Positions 49,206 to 57,913 of a stretch of DNA of 64,000 nucleotides are shown here, one piece after another. The position numbers and the translations under genes were made by a program. The stretch comes from Streptomyces chartreusis NRRL 3882 (GTDB taxonomy: Bacteria; Actinomycetota; Actinomycetes; Streptomycetales; Streptomycetaceae), in NCBI RefSeq assembly GCF_900236475.1, contig NZ_LT963352.1, forward strand, positions 1,364,001-1,428,000. The letters are read 5' to 3'. Positions within the stretch are counted from its first letter, which is position 1, and each line of letters begins with the position of its first letter. The notes under the pieces are model-generated. The model did no database searches and was not told the DNA's origin. It saw only the letters and a program-made list of their open reading frames with translations.

Positions 49206-50282
49206 CTACGGCGTCACGGGCGGCCCGCCGTCGTACGCCGCCCGCAGCACCGAGCGGACCCCCTCCGCCGTCACTTCGCGCGGGTTGGCGTAGGGCTCGC
49301 CCGCGACCCGGTCCGCCGCGGGTGCCAGATCGCTTTCCCGCAGGCCGAGTTCGGCGAGGGAGCGAGGTGCGCCGAGGCGGGCGGCCAGGTCCCACAGGGC
49401 ACGCGGCGCGTTGTCGGTGTCGAGGGCGCGGCACAGTACGGTCAGCGCCTGGGGCGCGGCGGGGGCGTTGTGGGCGAGGGCGTGGGGCAGGACCACGGTG
49501 TGCGTCTGGGCGTGCGGCAGCCCGTAGGTGCCGCCCAGGACGTGGCACAGCTTGTGGTGCAGCCCCATCGTGGTCGAGCCGAGGCACGAGCCGCACAGCC
49601 ATGCCGCGTACAGCGCCCGGCTGCGCGCGTCCAGGTTCTGCGGGTCGGCGGCCAGTCGCGGCAGCGCCTCGGCCATGGCCCGCACGCCCTCCTCGGCCAT
49701 GACCGAGACCAGCGGCGAGGTGTCCGGGGCGTAGAGCGCCTCGACCGCGTGCGCGAGCGCGTTGACGCCGCTGGTCACGGTCAGCGGCACGGGCAGCGAG
49801 AGGGTGAGCCGGGGGTCGTAGACGACGCTGCGGGGCTGGACGACCGGGTCACGGCCGGTGCGCTTGGTGCCGTGGTCGGTCAGGCCCCACACGGGCGTCA
49901 TCTCGGAACCCGAGTAGGTCGAGGGCACGGCGATCAGCGGCAGTCCGGTGCGCAGGGCGATCGCCTTGCCGAGCCCGATCGCGGAGCCGCCGCCGACCGC
50001 GACGCAGCCGTCCGCCCCGGCCGCCCGTACCGCCGCGACGGCCCGGTCGGCGTCCTCGACGGGCACGTGCATCCGGGCCTCGGCGTGCACTCCCGCGCAC
50101 GCGTCGCCGAGCGCGTCCGCGACCGCCCGGGCGACGGCTTCGCCCCTGCTGCCGCAGACCACGAGCAGCCGCCGCAGGCCCAGGCGTGCGGCCTCCCCCG
50201 GGGTCGCGGTGACGGCCGCGCCGGGCCGGAAGACGACCCGCACGGGCCGGGTCTCGTACGAGAACTCGCTGCGGAACGTCAT
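49206..50282 (-). CDS. Maleylacetate reductase (iron-type alcohol dehydrogenase family)
   Basis: 358 residues; reduces maleylacetate to 3-oxoadipate. The N-terminal VRVVFRPGAA and GGGSAIGLGKAIALRTGLPLI cofactor region and the metal-site pattern MGLHHKLCHVLGG are those of maleylacetate reductases. It overlaps the hydroxyquinol dioxygenase stop by 4 bases and completes the lower pathway from hydroxyquinol to the 3-oxoadipate route. Confidence 0.92.
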   Translation of the reverse strand: MTFRSEFSYETRPVRVVFRPGAAVTATPGEAARLGLRRLLVVCGSRGEAVARAVADALGDACAGVHAEARMHVPVEDADRAVAAVRAAGADGCVAVGGGSAIGLGKAIALRTGLPLIAVPSTYSGSEMTPVWGLTDHGTKRTGRDPVVQPRSVVYDPRLTLSLPVPLTVTSGVNALAHAVEALYAPDTSPLVSVMAEEGVRAMAEALPRLAADPQNLDARSRALYAAWLCGSCLGSTTMGLHHKLCHVLGGTYGLPHAQTHTVVLPHALAHNAPAAPQALTVLCRALDTDNAPRALWDLAARLGAPRSLAELGLRESDLAPAADRVAGEPYANPREVTAEGVRSVLRAAYDGGPPVTP

Positions 50283-51148
50283 GCGGCACGCTCCAGGACG
50301 AGGTCGAAGCGGGCGTGCCGGAAGGGGTTGGGCACGCCGAACTCACGGGCCAGGGAGGGGTCGTCGGTCTCCGCGAAGTCCTGGACCAGGCTCTGTTTCA
50401 CGGCGAACACCGCGTCGGAGTCGAGGTAGTCGCCGCCGGCCACGAAGATGTGCGTGGTGAGGGGCGTGTGTCCCTCGGCCGTGGCGATGAAGTGGATGTG
50501 CGCGGGACGGTAGGGGTGCCGCCCGGTCGCGCGCAGCAGGCCGCCGACCGGGCCGTCGGTGGGGATCGGGTACGCCGCCGGGACGCAGGTGCGGAACCAG
50601 AAGCGGCCCTCGGTGTCGGCGGTGAACAGGCCGCGTCCGTTGCCCGCGGGCTGGACGCCGGGCTGCTGGACGTCGTAGAAGCCCTTGTCGTCGGCCTGCC
50701 AGACGTCGACGACGGCGCCGGGCAGCGGGGTGCCGTCCTCGGACCGTACCCGGCCGCTGACGACGCACGGTGCGCCGCCGCCGACCAGGTCGATGTCGTC
50801 GCCGAGTTCCCGGACCGGGGACTCGGTCATGTGGAACGGGCCGAGCACGGTCGATTCGGTGGCCCCCGGGGCGCGATGGCCGTGGACGGTCTCCACCAGC
50901 ATGGACAGCCCGAGCACGTCCGACAGCAGGATGAACTCCTGCCGGGTGTCGGTACAGGCCTGCCCGGTCGCCGTCAGAAAGGCGATCGCCCGCTCCCACT
51001 CCTCCTGGGTCAGCCGGGTCTCGCGCGCGAAGTCGTGCAGATGGCGGACGAGGCCGGTGAGCAGCTCGCGCAGCCGCGGGTCGGCGGTCCCCCGGAGGCT
51101 GGCGAGGGCCTGCTCGGTGACGTCGGCCCCGGTCGCTTCGGTGGTCAT
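50279..51148 (-). CDS. Hydroxyquinol 1,2-dioxygenase (intradiol ring-cleavage)
   Basis: 289 residues with the N-terminal helical dimer domain (ELLTGLVRHLHDFARETRLT) and the intradiol core: DVWQADDKGFYDVQQ and RPAHIHFIATAEGH, which hold the Tyr/Tyr/His/His iron ligands. Cleaves hydroxyquinol (1,2,4-trihydroxybenzene) to maleylacetate. The context with maleylacetate reductase and a flavin phenol hydroxylase supports hydroxyquinol over catechol as substrate. Confidence 0.92.
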   Translation of the reverse strand: MTTEATGADVTEQALASLRGTADPRLRELLTGLVRHLHDFARETRLTQEEWERAIAFLTATGQACTDTRQEFILLSDVLGLSMLVETVHGHRAPGATESTVLGPFHMTESPVRELGDDIDLVGGGAPCVVSGRVRSEDGTPLPGAVVDVWQADDKGFYDVQQPGVQPAGNGRGLFTADTEGRFWFRTCVPAAYPIPTDGPVGGLLRATGRHPYRPAHIHFIATAEGHTPLTTHIFVAGGDYLDSDAVFAVKQSLVQDFAETDDPSLAREFGVPNPFRHARFDLVLERAA

Positions 51149-51202
51149 CCCGGCTCCTCGCTGTCGACGTCCGCTGCTTCCCTTGCTTCCATGATTGCTC
51201 GT

Positions 51203-52942
51203 TCAGGCGCGTCCGAGGATGCTCCGCAACGCGTCCGTGAGCAGTTCGCCGGCGTCCGGTGCGGCGGACGCGTGCCGGAAGGCGACGAAGCCGTCGGGGC
51301 GCACGAGCAGGGCACCCGCGTCGGAGATCTCGCTCAGGCGCGACCAGTCTCCGTACGGGTCCTCGTACTCCTGCCCGGGACCGATCACCACGGTGGCGAT
51401 CTCCACTTCCTGCGCCCCGGCCGCCCGCACCCAGTCCTCTCCCCCGATGCCGGTGAGCAGGGTGAAGCGGCCCCGGCCGACCGTGTCGAGGGTGGACAGC
51501 GTGCGGGAGCCGGAGGTGATCCAGGCGTGCGGGAGCCGGGCGCCGGGGCGGGAGGACGGCTGGTGGTGCAGCTCGGGGTCGCGGGCGAAGCCGGGGTCGG
51601 GCGTGCCGTCCGGGACGATCGCGCCGGAGCGGTAGCGCTGGTTGAGGTCGACGCCGTGCGCGTTGAACTCGTACGCCTTGAAGGCGATCGCCTCGCGCAG
51701 CTCGGCGCGTTGTTTCCCGGCGGCCTCGGTGGTGTCCTTGCGGGCGGCGATGTTGGCCCACAGCTGCTCGGGGGTCTGCGGGGAGAGTCCGTCGAGGGCC
51801 TCGAAGATCGGGGCGGTCTCGCGGATGGACTGGTTGGCGCGGGTGACGATCTGCCGGCCGATGGGCGCGCGTTCGGCGGTGTAGCTGTCGAGCAGCCTGG
51901 GGTGGGCGGTGCCGTCGAGGACGAGTTTGAGCTTCCAGGCCAGGTTGTAGGCGTCCTGGATGGAGGTGTTGGAGCCGAGGCCGTTGGACGGGGGATGCCG
52001 GTGCACGGCGTCGCCGGCGCAGAAGACGCGGCCGTTGGCGTAGCTCTCCGCGTACATCTCGTTGACGGTCCAGGCTGAGGACGACTTGACCGTCACGGGG
52101 ATGTCGTCGTCGCCGACGAGCTTGCGCACGACGGACTCGGCGTACTCCGTGGTCAGGTCGGGGGCGCCCGCGGCGACGTCGTAGCCCCACACGATCAGCC
52201 ACTCGGTCCAGGGACGGACACAGCGCACCAGGCCCGCGCCGATGCCGCCGACGGTCGCGCCGGGCGCGAGGACCCAGTACAGCGTGGACGGGCGATGGGC
52301 GGTGTACCGCGTCAGGTCCGCCTCGAAGACGATGTTGATGCTGCCGGCCACGCCCATCTGGCCGCCCATCGGCAGTCCGGCGTCGGTGGCGACCTTGGAC
52401 CGTCCGCCGTCGGCACCGATCAGGTACTGGGCACGGATCTCGTACGTGTCCCCGCGCAGCCGGTCGCGGACGGTGGCCGTGACGCCGTCGGCGTCCTGGG
52501 TGTGCGAGAGGTACTCGGTCTCGAAGCGCAGCCGGGTGCCGCGGGCGACGGCCGCGTTCACGAGGACCGGCTCCATGAGGTGCTGCGGCATGTCGCACAT
52601 GCGGGTGGGGCTGGCGAGTTCGTGTTCGGCCTGCGCGAGCGGGTCGTTGCCCCAGGAGCGCACCCGGCCCAGTTCCTCGCCCGCGAGGCTGGTGCAGAAC
52701 GTCGTGTTGCCCATCAGGTGCTGCGGGGTGGCCTGCGCGATGACGTCCTGTTCCACGCCGAGGTCGCGCAGCACCTCCATGGTGCGCTGGTTGGTGATGT
52801 GCGCGCGGGGCGTGTCGGCGAGGCTCGCGTAGCGGGTCACCACGATGTTGGGCACGCCGTAGGTGCTCAGGGCGAGCGCGGCCGAGGCACCGGCGGGGCC
52901 GCTGCCCACGATCAGGACGTCGGTCTCGACGACGGTGGACAC
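51203..52942 (-). CDS. FAD-dependent aromatic monooxygenase (resorcinol/phenol hydroxylase type)
   Basis: 579 residues of the flavin phenol-hydroxylase family: FAD motif VGSGPAGASAAL near residue 15, the DG motif YLIGADGGRS and the GD motif VFCAGDAVHRHPP. AGGAG lies 6 bases before the GTG at 52942. First gene of the operon with hydroxyquinol dioxygenase and maleylacetate reductase, so it most likely hydroxylates resorcinol (or a similar phenol) to hydroxyquinol. It faces the Fis-type regulator across a gap with a palindromic site. Confidence 0.9.
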   Translation of the reverse strand: MSTVVETDVLIVGSGPAGASAALALSTYGVPNIVVTRYASLADTPRAHITNQRTMEVLRDLGVEQDVIAQATPQHLMGNTTFCTSLAGEELGRVRSWGNDPLAQAEHELASPTRMCDMPQHLMEPVLVNAAVARGTRLRFETEYLSHTQDADGVTATVRDRLRGDTYEIRAQYLIGADGGRSKVATDAGLPMGGQMGVAGSINIVFEADLTRYTAHRPSTLYWVLAPGATVGGIGAGLVRCVRPWTEWLIVWGYDVAAGAPDLTTEYAESVVRKLVGDDDIPVTVKSSSAWTVNEMYAESYANGRVFCAGDAVHRHPPSNGLGSNTSIQDAYNLAWKLKLVLDGTAHPRLLDSYTAERAPIGRQIVTRANQSIRETAPIFEALDGLSPQTPEQLWANIAARKDTTEAAGKQRAELREAIAFKAYEFNAHGVDLNQRYRSGAIVPDGTPDPGFARDPELHHQPSSRPGARLPHAWITSGSRTLSTLDTVGRGRFTLLTGIGGEDWVRAAGAQEVEIATVVIGPGQEYEDPYGDWSRLSEISDAGALLVRPDGFVAFRHASAAPDAGELLTDALRSILGRA

Positions 52943-53010
52943 GGGGCGCTCCTGCGGGAATCTCGGGGCGGACAACGAGCGTCCATGATCATGGGGTGGT
53001 TGGGCCGGTC

Positions 53011-53034
53011 GCGGGTGTCTCATTACGAGACACC
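53011..53034. promoter_or_regulatory. Palindromic site, copy 2, between monooxygenase and regulator genes
   Basis: GGTGTCTC-ATTAC-GAGACACC, perfect 8-bp arms at 53014-53034; bases 53011-53032 are identical to 43814-43835. It lies 72 bases from the monooxygenase start and 83 bases from the regulator start, ideal for control of both. Confidence 0.8.
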
Positions 53035-53116
53035 TGGTGGGTGGCGGGTCCGTGAGGGGCGCCAGGGGACAGCAGTTGTTGCCCGTTCAACCGAACCCGC
53101 TACGGTGTTGCATGCC

Positions 53117-55690
53117 GTGACCACGACCGAGCCTTCCCCCGCAGCCACCGCCCGGCCCTCGCTGCGTCTCGCCCGCGAGCGGTTCCTGTCGGGGTGTCCG
53201 CTGCCCGGTGGCGTTCCCGAGGAGGTCGTCGCGGCGTGGCGGCGGGCGCGGTTCTTCGGTGTGCCGCACGACTTGAAGGAGCCGGCCGTCCCTCCCTCCC
53301 GACCGGTGGAGTCGGCGCTGCTCGGTGCCGCCCGGCCGGTGCTCGACCGGATCGTCCCGGCCCTGGACACGGACCGGTCCCTCCTCGTCCTGACCGACGA
53401 GCGGCTGCGCGTGCTGTGGAGCGCGGGGAGCGTACCCGGGCTCGAACCGTGTCCCGTCCTGTCGGAGCAGGAGGTCGGCAACAACAGCGCGGCTCTCGCC
53501 CTGCGCACCCGGCGCCGGGCCGAGGTGCACGGGCCCGAGCACTTCCTCGACCGGTGGCAGGACGTGTCCGCCGTGAGCGTTCCGGTGCTCGCCCCGGAGG
53601 GCGGCCGGGTCGTCGGCACGCTGACCGTCGCGTCGCTCACGTCGCGGCTGGGCGCCTCGGGTTCGCCGCATCCTCATGCGGCACTCGCCGAGGCCGCCGC
53701 CGCGGCGGTCGAGACGGAGCTGCGTGCGCGGGCGGGGCGGGCTGAGCGGGTGTTGCTGGACGCGTATCTGCGGGCGGCGGGGGGATCGGGCCGGGGGGCC
53801 GTGGGATCGGGCAGGGGCGCGGAGCAAACGGGCCGGGGGGCCGTGGGATCGGGCAGGGGCGCGGAGCAAACGGGCCGGGGGGCCGTGGGATCGGGCAGGG
53901 GCGCGGAGCAAACGGGCCGGGGCGCGGAGCAATCGGACCGGGGCGCGGAGCAAACGGGCCGGGCTGTGGGCGGACCAGACCCAGCCGCGGCGGACCTGGC
54001 CGCGGGCGACCGGGCCGTGAGCGACCAGGCCGTGAGCGACCAGGCCGTGGCAGACCGGGCCCTGGGTGACCGAGCCGCGGCGGACCGGGCCGCAGGCGAC
54101 CGGACCGTAGCGGAACGAGCCGCGGGCGACCGGGCCGAGGGCAACCGAGCCGCGGCGGACCTGGACGTGAGCGACCAGGCCGTGAGCGACCGGGCCCTGG
54201 GTGACCGAGCCGCGGCGGACCGGACCGCGGGTGACCGGACCGTAGCGGAACGAGCCGCGGCGGACCTGGCCGCGGGCGACCGGGCCGTGAGCGGCCAGGC
54301 TGTAGCAGACCGGGCCCTGGGTGACCGAGCCGCGGCGGACCAGGCTGTGGCAGACCGGGCCCTGGGTGACCGAGCCGCGGTGGACCGGGCCGTGGCAGAC
54401 CGGGCCCCGGGTGACCGGGCCGTGGCCGACCGGACCGTAGCGGAACGAGCCGCGGGCGACCGGGTCGTGGCGGACCGAGTCCTGGGTGACCAGGTCGCGG
54501 CGGACCTGGCCGCGGGTGACCGGGCAGTAGCGGAACGAGCCATGGGCGATCGGGCCGTGGTCGCTCTGGACGGTCGTAACCGCCTGATCAGCGACTCCGC
54601 GCAGCGGTTGCTGACGCCCGAGCTGCTGGGGGCGCTGGAGCGTACGGCGGTGAGCGCGCGGCAGGCGGATGCCGTGGGTGAGGCCGGTCAGTCCGAGGAC
54701 ACGGGACCGGCCGAGCTGTCCGAGATGCGTGAACTGCCCCAGTCGGCCGAGGCGTCCGCGCTGCACGAGGGCGCTGGATGCGTCGTGCGGATCGATCCCG
54801 TACGGCTGGACGGCGCGGTCATCGGGATCGTCGCCGTCCTGGAGCCGCTCGCCGGTCCGGGGCCGTCCGTGCCGGTGCCTGCCCTGCCGCGCCCGTCCTG
54901 CTCGCTCACCGGTTCGTCGGTCCCCTGGCGGCACGCCGTCGGCCGTGCCGCCGAACTGGCCCGCTCGCCGGAGCCGTTGCTGCTGACCGGTGAGCGCGGA
55001 ACGGGCAAGGCCGCTCTGGCTCTGGACCTGCTCGGCAGTGCGGCAGGGACGGCCGTCGAGATCGCCGACGCGGCGCTGGACGCCGGGCTCGAAAGGGCCT
55101 TGCCCACCTGGCCGGCCGATCGCCCGCTGCTGCTCCGGCACGCCGAGCGCCTCGCACAGCCCGGCGTGGCCGCGCTCAACTCCCTGCTCGACACGCACCC
55201 GGACACCCGGCTGCTGGTCACCTACACGCCCGGCGCGCCGGTGGGCCCCTGCCTCCAGCGTCTGCTGGACAAACTGTCCGCCCGCTCGCTGACCCTGCCC
55301 CCGCTGCGGGAACGCACCGAGGACATACGGGAGCTACTGCCGGCCCTGGCACCACGACCGGCCCCCGGACAACCGCCGCTGACCTGGACACTGGACGCCC
55401 TGCGCGCGCTCGAACGGTACCCGTGGCCCGGGAACGTCACCGAGCTGGCCCACGTCGTCCGGGCCCTCGCGGAGCACCGCCGGATGTCGGGGCCGGTCCG
55501 CCGGGCGGAGCTGCCGGACGCCGTGCGGGAAGGACCGGCCGCGCGGCCGCTCAGCCCGATGGAGCACGCCGAGCGCGCCGCGATCCTGGAGGCACTGCGC
55601 CGTCACGGCGGCAACAAGGCGCGCGCGGCGGCCGCGCTGGGAATCGGCCGGGCGACGCTGTACCGCAAGCTGCGGGGCTACCGAGGCTGA
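53117..55690 (+). CDS. GAF / AAA-like / Fis-type transcriptional regulator with internal repeat expansion
   Basis: About 857 residues. Residues about 25-215 form a GAF-type sensor (LLVLTDERLRVLWSAGSVPG, EQEVGNNSAALAL). A 14-residue repeat (about 225-266) and 38 copies of a 5-residue repeat (292-481) follow. Then comes a linker, an NtrC-like ATPase domain (about 600-800) with Walker-A-like LTGERGTGKAAL and RYPWPGNVTEL but no GAFTGA sigma-54 loop, and a C-terminal Fis helix-turn-helix (GGNKARAAAALGIGRATLYRKL). It is divergent from the resorcinol operon, so probably its activator. Starts at GTG 53105 or TTG 53108 are also in frame; no strong ribosome site decides. Confidence 0.83.
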   Translation: MTTTEPSPAATARPSLRLARERFLSGCPLPGGVPEEVVAAWRRARFFGVPHDLKEPAVPPSRPVESALLGAARPVLDRIVPALDTDRSLLVLTDERLRVLWSAGSVPGLEPCPVLSEQEVGNNSAALALRTRRRAEVHGPEHFLDRWQDVSAVSVPVLAPEGGRVVGTLTVASLTSRLGASGSPHPHAALAEAAAAAVETELRARAGRAERVLLDAYLRAAGGSGRGAVGSGRGAEQTGRGAVGSGRGAEQTGRGAVGSGRGAEQTGRGAEQSDRGAEQTGRAVGGPDPAAADLAAGDRAVSDQAVSDQAVADRALGDRAAADRAAGDRTVAERAAGDRAEGNRAAADLDVSDQAVSDRALGDRAAADRTAGDRTVAERAAADLAAGDRAVSGQAVADRALGDRAAADQAVADRALGDRAAVDRAVADRAPGDRAVADRTVAERAAGDRVVADRVLGDQVAADLAAGDRAVAERAMGDRAVVALDGRNRLISDSAQRLLTPELLGALERTAVSARQADAVGEAGQSEDTGPAELSEMRELPQSAEASALHEGAGCVVRIDPVRLDGAVIGIVAVLEPLAGPGPSVPVPALPRPSCSLTGSSVPWRHAVGRAAELARSPEPLLLTGERGTGKAALALDLLGSAAGTAVEIADAALDAGLERALPTWPADRPLLLRHAERLAQPGVAALNSLLDTHPDTRLLVTYTPGAPVGPCLQRLLDKLSARSLTLPPLRERTEDIRELLPALAPRPAPGQPPLTWTLDALRALERYPWPGNVTELAHVVRALAEHRRMSGPVRRAELPDAVREGPAARPLSPMEHAERAAILEALRRHGGNKARAAAALGIGRATLYRKLRGYRG
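53788..53913 (+). repeat. Three exact 42-bp tandem repeats inside the regulator gene
   Basis: Units at 53788-53829, 53830-53871 and 53872-53913 appear identical, each beginning GGGCCGGGGGGCCGTGGG and encoding a 14-residue Gly/Arg/Gln unit (GRGAVGSGRGAEQT). Partial copies continue to about 53960. Identity suggests a recent expansion by slippage. Confidence 0.9.
53990..54559 (+). repeat. 38 in-phase 15-bp tandem repeats coding for a pentapeptide repeat
   Basis: 570 bases read as 38 consecutive five-residue units with consensus [A/G/S]-[D]-[R/Q/L]-[A/T]-[V/A/L], such as ADRAL, GDRAA, SDQAV, ADLAA. No unit breaks phase. The pattern is like the A(D/N)Lxx pentapeptide-repeat fold, except that the central position is mostly Arg instead of Leu/Phe, so folding as a true pentapeptide helix is doubtful. 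Confidence 0.9.
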
Positions 55691-55752
55691 GGGCCGCACC
55701 GGCACGGCTCCCGCGCGGCCCGGCACTGCCCGGCACCCCTTCACCTCCCCCC

Positions 55753-57018
55753 TCAGCCTCCCAGTTCCTGCCGCAGCAGGACGCAATTGGCAGCGATCAC
55801 TCCCCCGGTCACCACCACGGCCGCGGCAGTGGTGAGACGACGGTTCACGCAGCTCCCCATCACCGTGGTCCTGCTCGTCAGCCACACGAGGGGCACGAGG
55901 GTGAACGGCAGACCGAGAGACAGGGCGGCCTGGGACCAGAGCAGCGCGGTCGTCGCGTCGATCTGGAAGCCCAGCACCAGCAGGGCCGGTGCCACGGTGC
56001 AGAGGCGGCGGACCGTGGCCGGCACCGAGCGGCGGAGGAAACCGGCCATCGCCACCTGCCCCGCGTACGTGCCGACGGAGGACGACGCGAGGCCCGAGAC
56101 GAGCAGGGCGAAGGCGAAGAGGAGCGCCACATGGCCGCCCAGAGCCTCCCCGAGCCCGGCGTGCACGCCCTCCAGGCCCTCGGGGCCCGTGCCGTCGCGC
56201 TCGAAAACACGCGCGGCCACCAGCAGCATCGACGCGTTGACCAGACCGGCCACACCCAGCGCGGCCCAGACGTCGGTGCGAACCCGGCGCAGCATCGGCC
56301 GCGCCGCCGCCCGCCCCCCGGGACGCGACAGAGCCTCGTCGACGACGGGCGCGGCTCGACGGTGACGAGACGTCAGGTCGGAGTGCACGTAGACGGCGTG
56401 CGGCATGACCGTGGCTCCGATGATCCCGGCGGCGAGCATCGCGCTCTCCCCGTCGGGCGCGGTGAACGTGAGTCCGGGCGCGTACGCCCCGGACTGTACG
56501 CCCGTCCACAGGAAGGAAGCCACGATCAGTGCGAGGAGCAGGGCGATCGTGCCCTCGAACGCACGCCGGTGGCGGGTCTCGAGTGCGAGAATCGCGAACG
56601 AGAGCACCGCAGTGATGATCCCGCCCGCCAGGAGCGGCAGGCCGAAGAGCAGGTTCAGGGCGATCGCGCCGCCCACGATCTCGGCCAGGTCGGTGGCGAT
56701 CGCCACCAGCTCCGCCTGCACCCACAGAGGCATGACGACGTACCGAGGACAGTGCTCGCGGCAGAGCTGCGCCAGGTTGCGTCCCGAGGCCAGACCCGCC
56801 TTCGCGGACAGGTACTGGACGAGGATCCCCACGAGGTTGGCGGTGAGCAGGACCCACAGCAGGCCGGTTCCGTAGCCCGCGCCGGCGGAGAAGTTCGTCG
56901 CGAAGTTCCCCGGGTCGACGTAGGCGACGGCGGCGACGAACCCCGGCCCGATCAGCGCCGCTCCGAGCCTTCCGGGGCGTACGACGACGGGCGGCCGGGC
57001 GGAAGTCCCCTCCCTCAT
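55753..57018 (-). CDS. mntH: Nramp-family divalent metal (Mn2+) transporter
   Basis: 421 residues with about 11 membrane segments. The Nramp metal-site motifs YVDPGNFATNF (TM1) and GATVMPHAVYVHS (TM6) are intact, so proton-driven Mn2+/Fe2+ import is expected. Its ATG overlaps the SARP gene stop by 4 bases (ATGA), an unusual coupling of a metal importer to an antibiotic-pathway activator. It converges with the regulator gene; 11-bp inverted arms GAGGCTGAGGG (55683) and CCCTCAGCCTC (55750) span both stops. Confidence 0.9.
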   Translation of the reverse strand: MREGTSARPPVVVRPGRLGAALIGPGFVAAVAYVDPGNFATNFSAGAGYGTGLLWVLLTANLVGILVQYLSAKAGLASGRNLAQLCREHCPRYVVMPLWVQAELVAIATDLAEIVGGAIALNLLFGLPLLAGGIITAVLSFAILALETRHRRAFEGTIALLLALIVASFLWTGVQSGAYAPGLTFTAPDGESAMLAAGIIGATVMPHAVYVHSDLTSRHRRAAPVVDEALSRPGGRAAARPMLRRVRTDVWAALGVAGLVNASMLLVAARVFERDGTGPEGLEGVHAGLGEALGGHVALLFAFALLVSGLASSSVGTYAGQVAMAGFLRRSVPATVRRLCTVAPALLVLGFQIDATTALLWSQAALSLGLPFTLVPLVWLTSRTTVMGSCVNRRLTTAAAVVVTGGVIAANCVLLRQELGG

Positions 57019-57839
57019 GCCGAATGGCGCAGGAGCTCACCGGGCCGGTGGCCCGCCCGTGCCCGCGGCAGTCTCTCCGTGAGTATCGCCTCGTGCAGCC
57101 CCCGGAGTTCCGCCGACGGTTCGAGGCCGACCTGGTCCACCATCACCGAGTGCAGGTCCCGGTAGACCTCCAGGGCCCGGGTGCGGTACCCCGAGTTGAC
57201 GAGGGCGCGGATGTAGTTGGAGTTGAAGCCCTCGTGGAGGGGGTAGCGCGTCACCAGCGTGGACAGCTCTCCCAGCACCTTCCGGTCCCTGCCGAGTGCC
57301 AGTTCGGCCTCGATCTTCGCCTCGATCAGCGACAACCGTGCCTGCTCCAGGCCATGAATCTCGGCCTGGATGTACTGGCCGGCCTGCACGTCCATCAATG
57401 CCTGTCCGTGCCACAGGGACAGCGCGCTCTCCGCGGACCGCACGGCCCCCTCGTAGTCCTTCCTGTCCATCTCCTTGTGCGCCCGTCGTTCGAAATCCCG
57501 GAATTCTGTTACATCGAGATCCACCTGCGAGGCCGCGAGAATGTATCCGCCCGATCGATGCACCAGGTATTCTTTTGCCACCGTCCTGGCTGACACCCCG
57601 ATCGATTCCGCCAGGAATCTACGAAGGTGCAGGATGTAAGTCTGCAGCGTTGTCATCGCACTCTTGGGCGGATTCTCCGTCCAGAGCTCGTCGATGATCT
57701 GGCCGGTAGACGTGACGTGGGGGAGATTGAGAAGCAGCAGCGCCAGAAGCTGTTTCTCCTTGTTGGACGACGGCGACGATTCCCGCTTGCTCGTGCTCAC
57801 CGCCAGTGGCCCGAGAAGCCGAGCGAACAAGCTGCCCAC
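57015..57839 (-). CDS. SARP-family antibiotic regulatory protein
   Basis: 274 residues: OmpR-like winged helix at the N-terminus (about 1-95; KEKQLLALLLLNLPHVTSTGQIIDEL, TLQTYILHLRRFL pieces) followed by a bacterial transcriptional activator domain (about 100-250; VRSAESALSLWHGQALMDV, ALVNSGYRTRALEVYRDL). GTG start. SARPs activate secondary-metabolite genes by binding tandem repeats; two 20-bp direct repeats lie 75-128 bases upstream of its own start. It is divergent from a glycosyltransferase gene and next to the polyketide synthase genes, so it is the likely pathway-specific activator. Confidence 0.9.
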   Translation of the reverse strand: MGSLFARLLGPLAVSTSKRESSPSSNKEKQLLALLLLNLPHVTSTGQIIDELWTENPPKSAMTTLQTYILHLRRFLAESIGVSARTVAKEYLVHRSGGYILAASQVDLDVTEFRDFERRAHKEMDRKDYEGAVRSAESALSLWHGQALMDVQAGQYIQAEIHGLEQARLSLIEAKIEAELALGRDRKVLGELSTLVTRYPLHEGFNSNYIRALVNSGYRTRALEVYRDLHSVMVDQVGLEPSAELRGLHEAILTERLPRARAGHRPGELLRHSA

Positions 57840-57913
57840 CTACCTTGGTGAATGGCCACGCCGGCCGACGCCGGGTGACCGCGGTCCATGGCCCCGACCA
57901 CGCTAGGTTTCGG

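Noticed and set aside
53674..54543. Minus-strand open frames across the regulator's repeat region
   Set aside because: Their repeated Ala/Arg/Ser composition only mirrors the 15-bp repeats on the other strand; no start signals or recognisable domains.
53990..54559. 15-bp repeats read as a CRISPR-like or recombination array
   Set aside because: Units are contiguous, in frame with the coding sequence and have no unique spacers.
55683..55760. 11-bp inverted arms spanning the regulator and mntH stop codons, considered as a terminator
   Set aside because: The loop is 56 bases long and the arms coincide with similar gene ends (Gly-stop codons), so a coincidental match is as likely as a functional hairpin.
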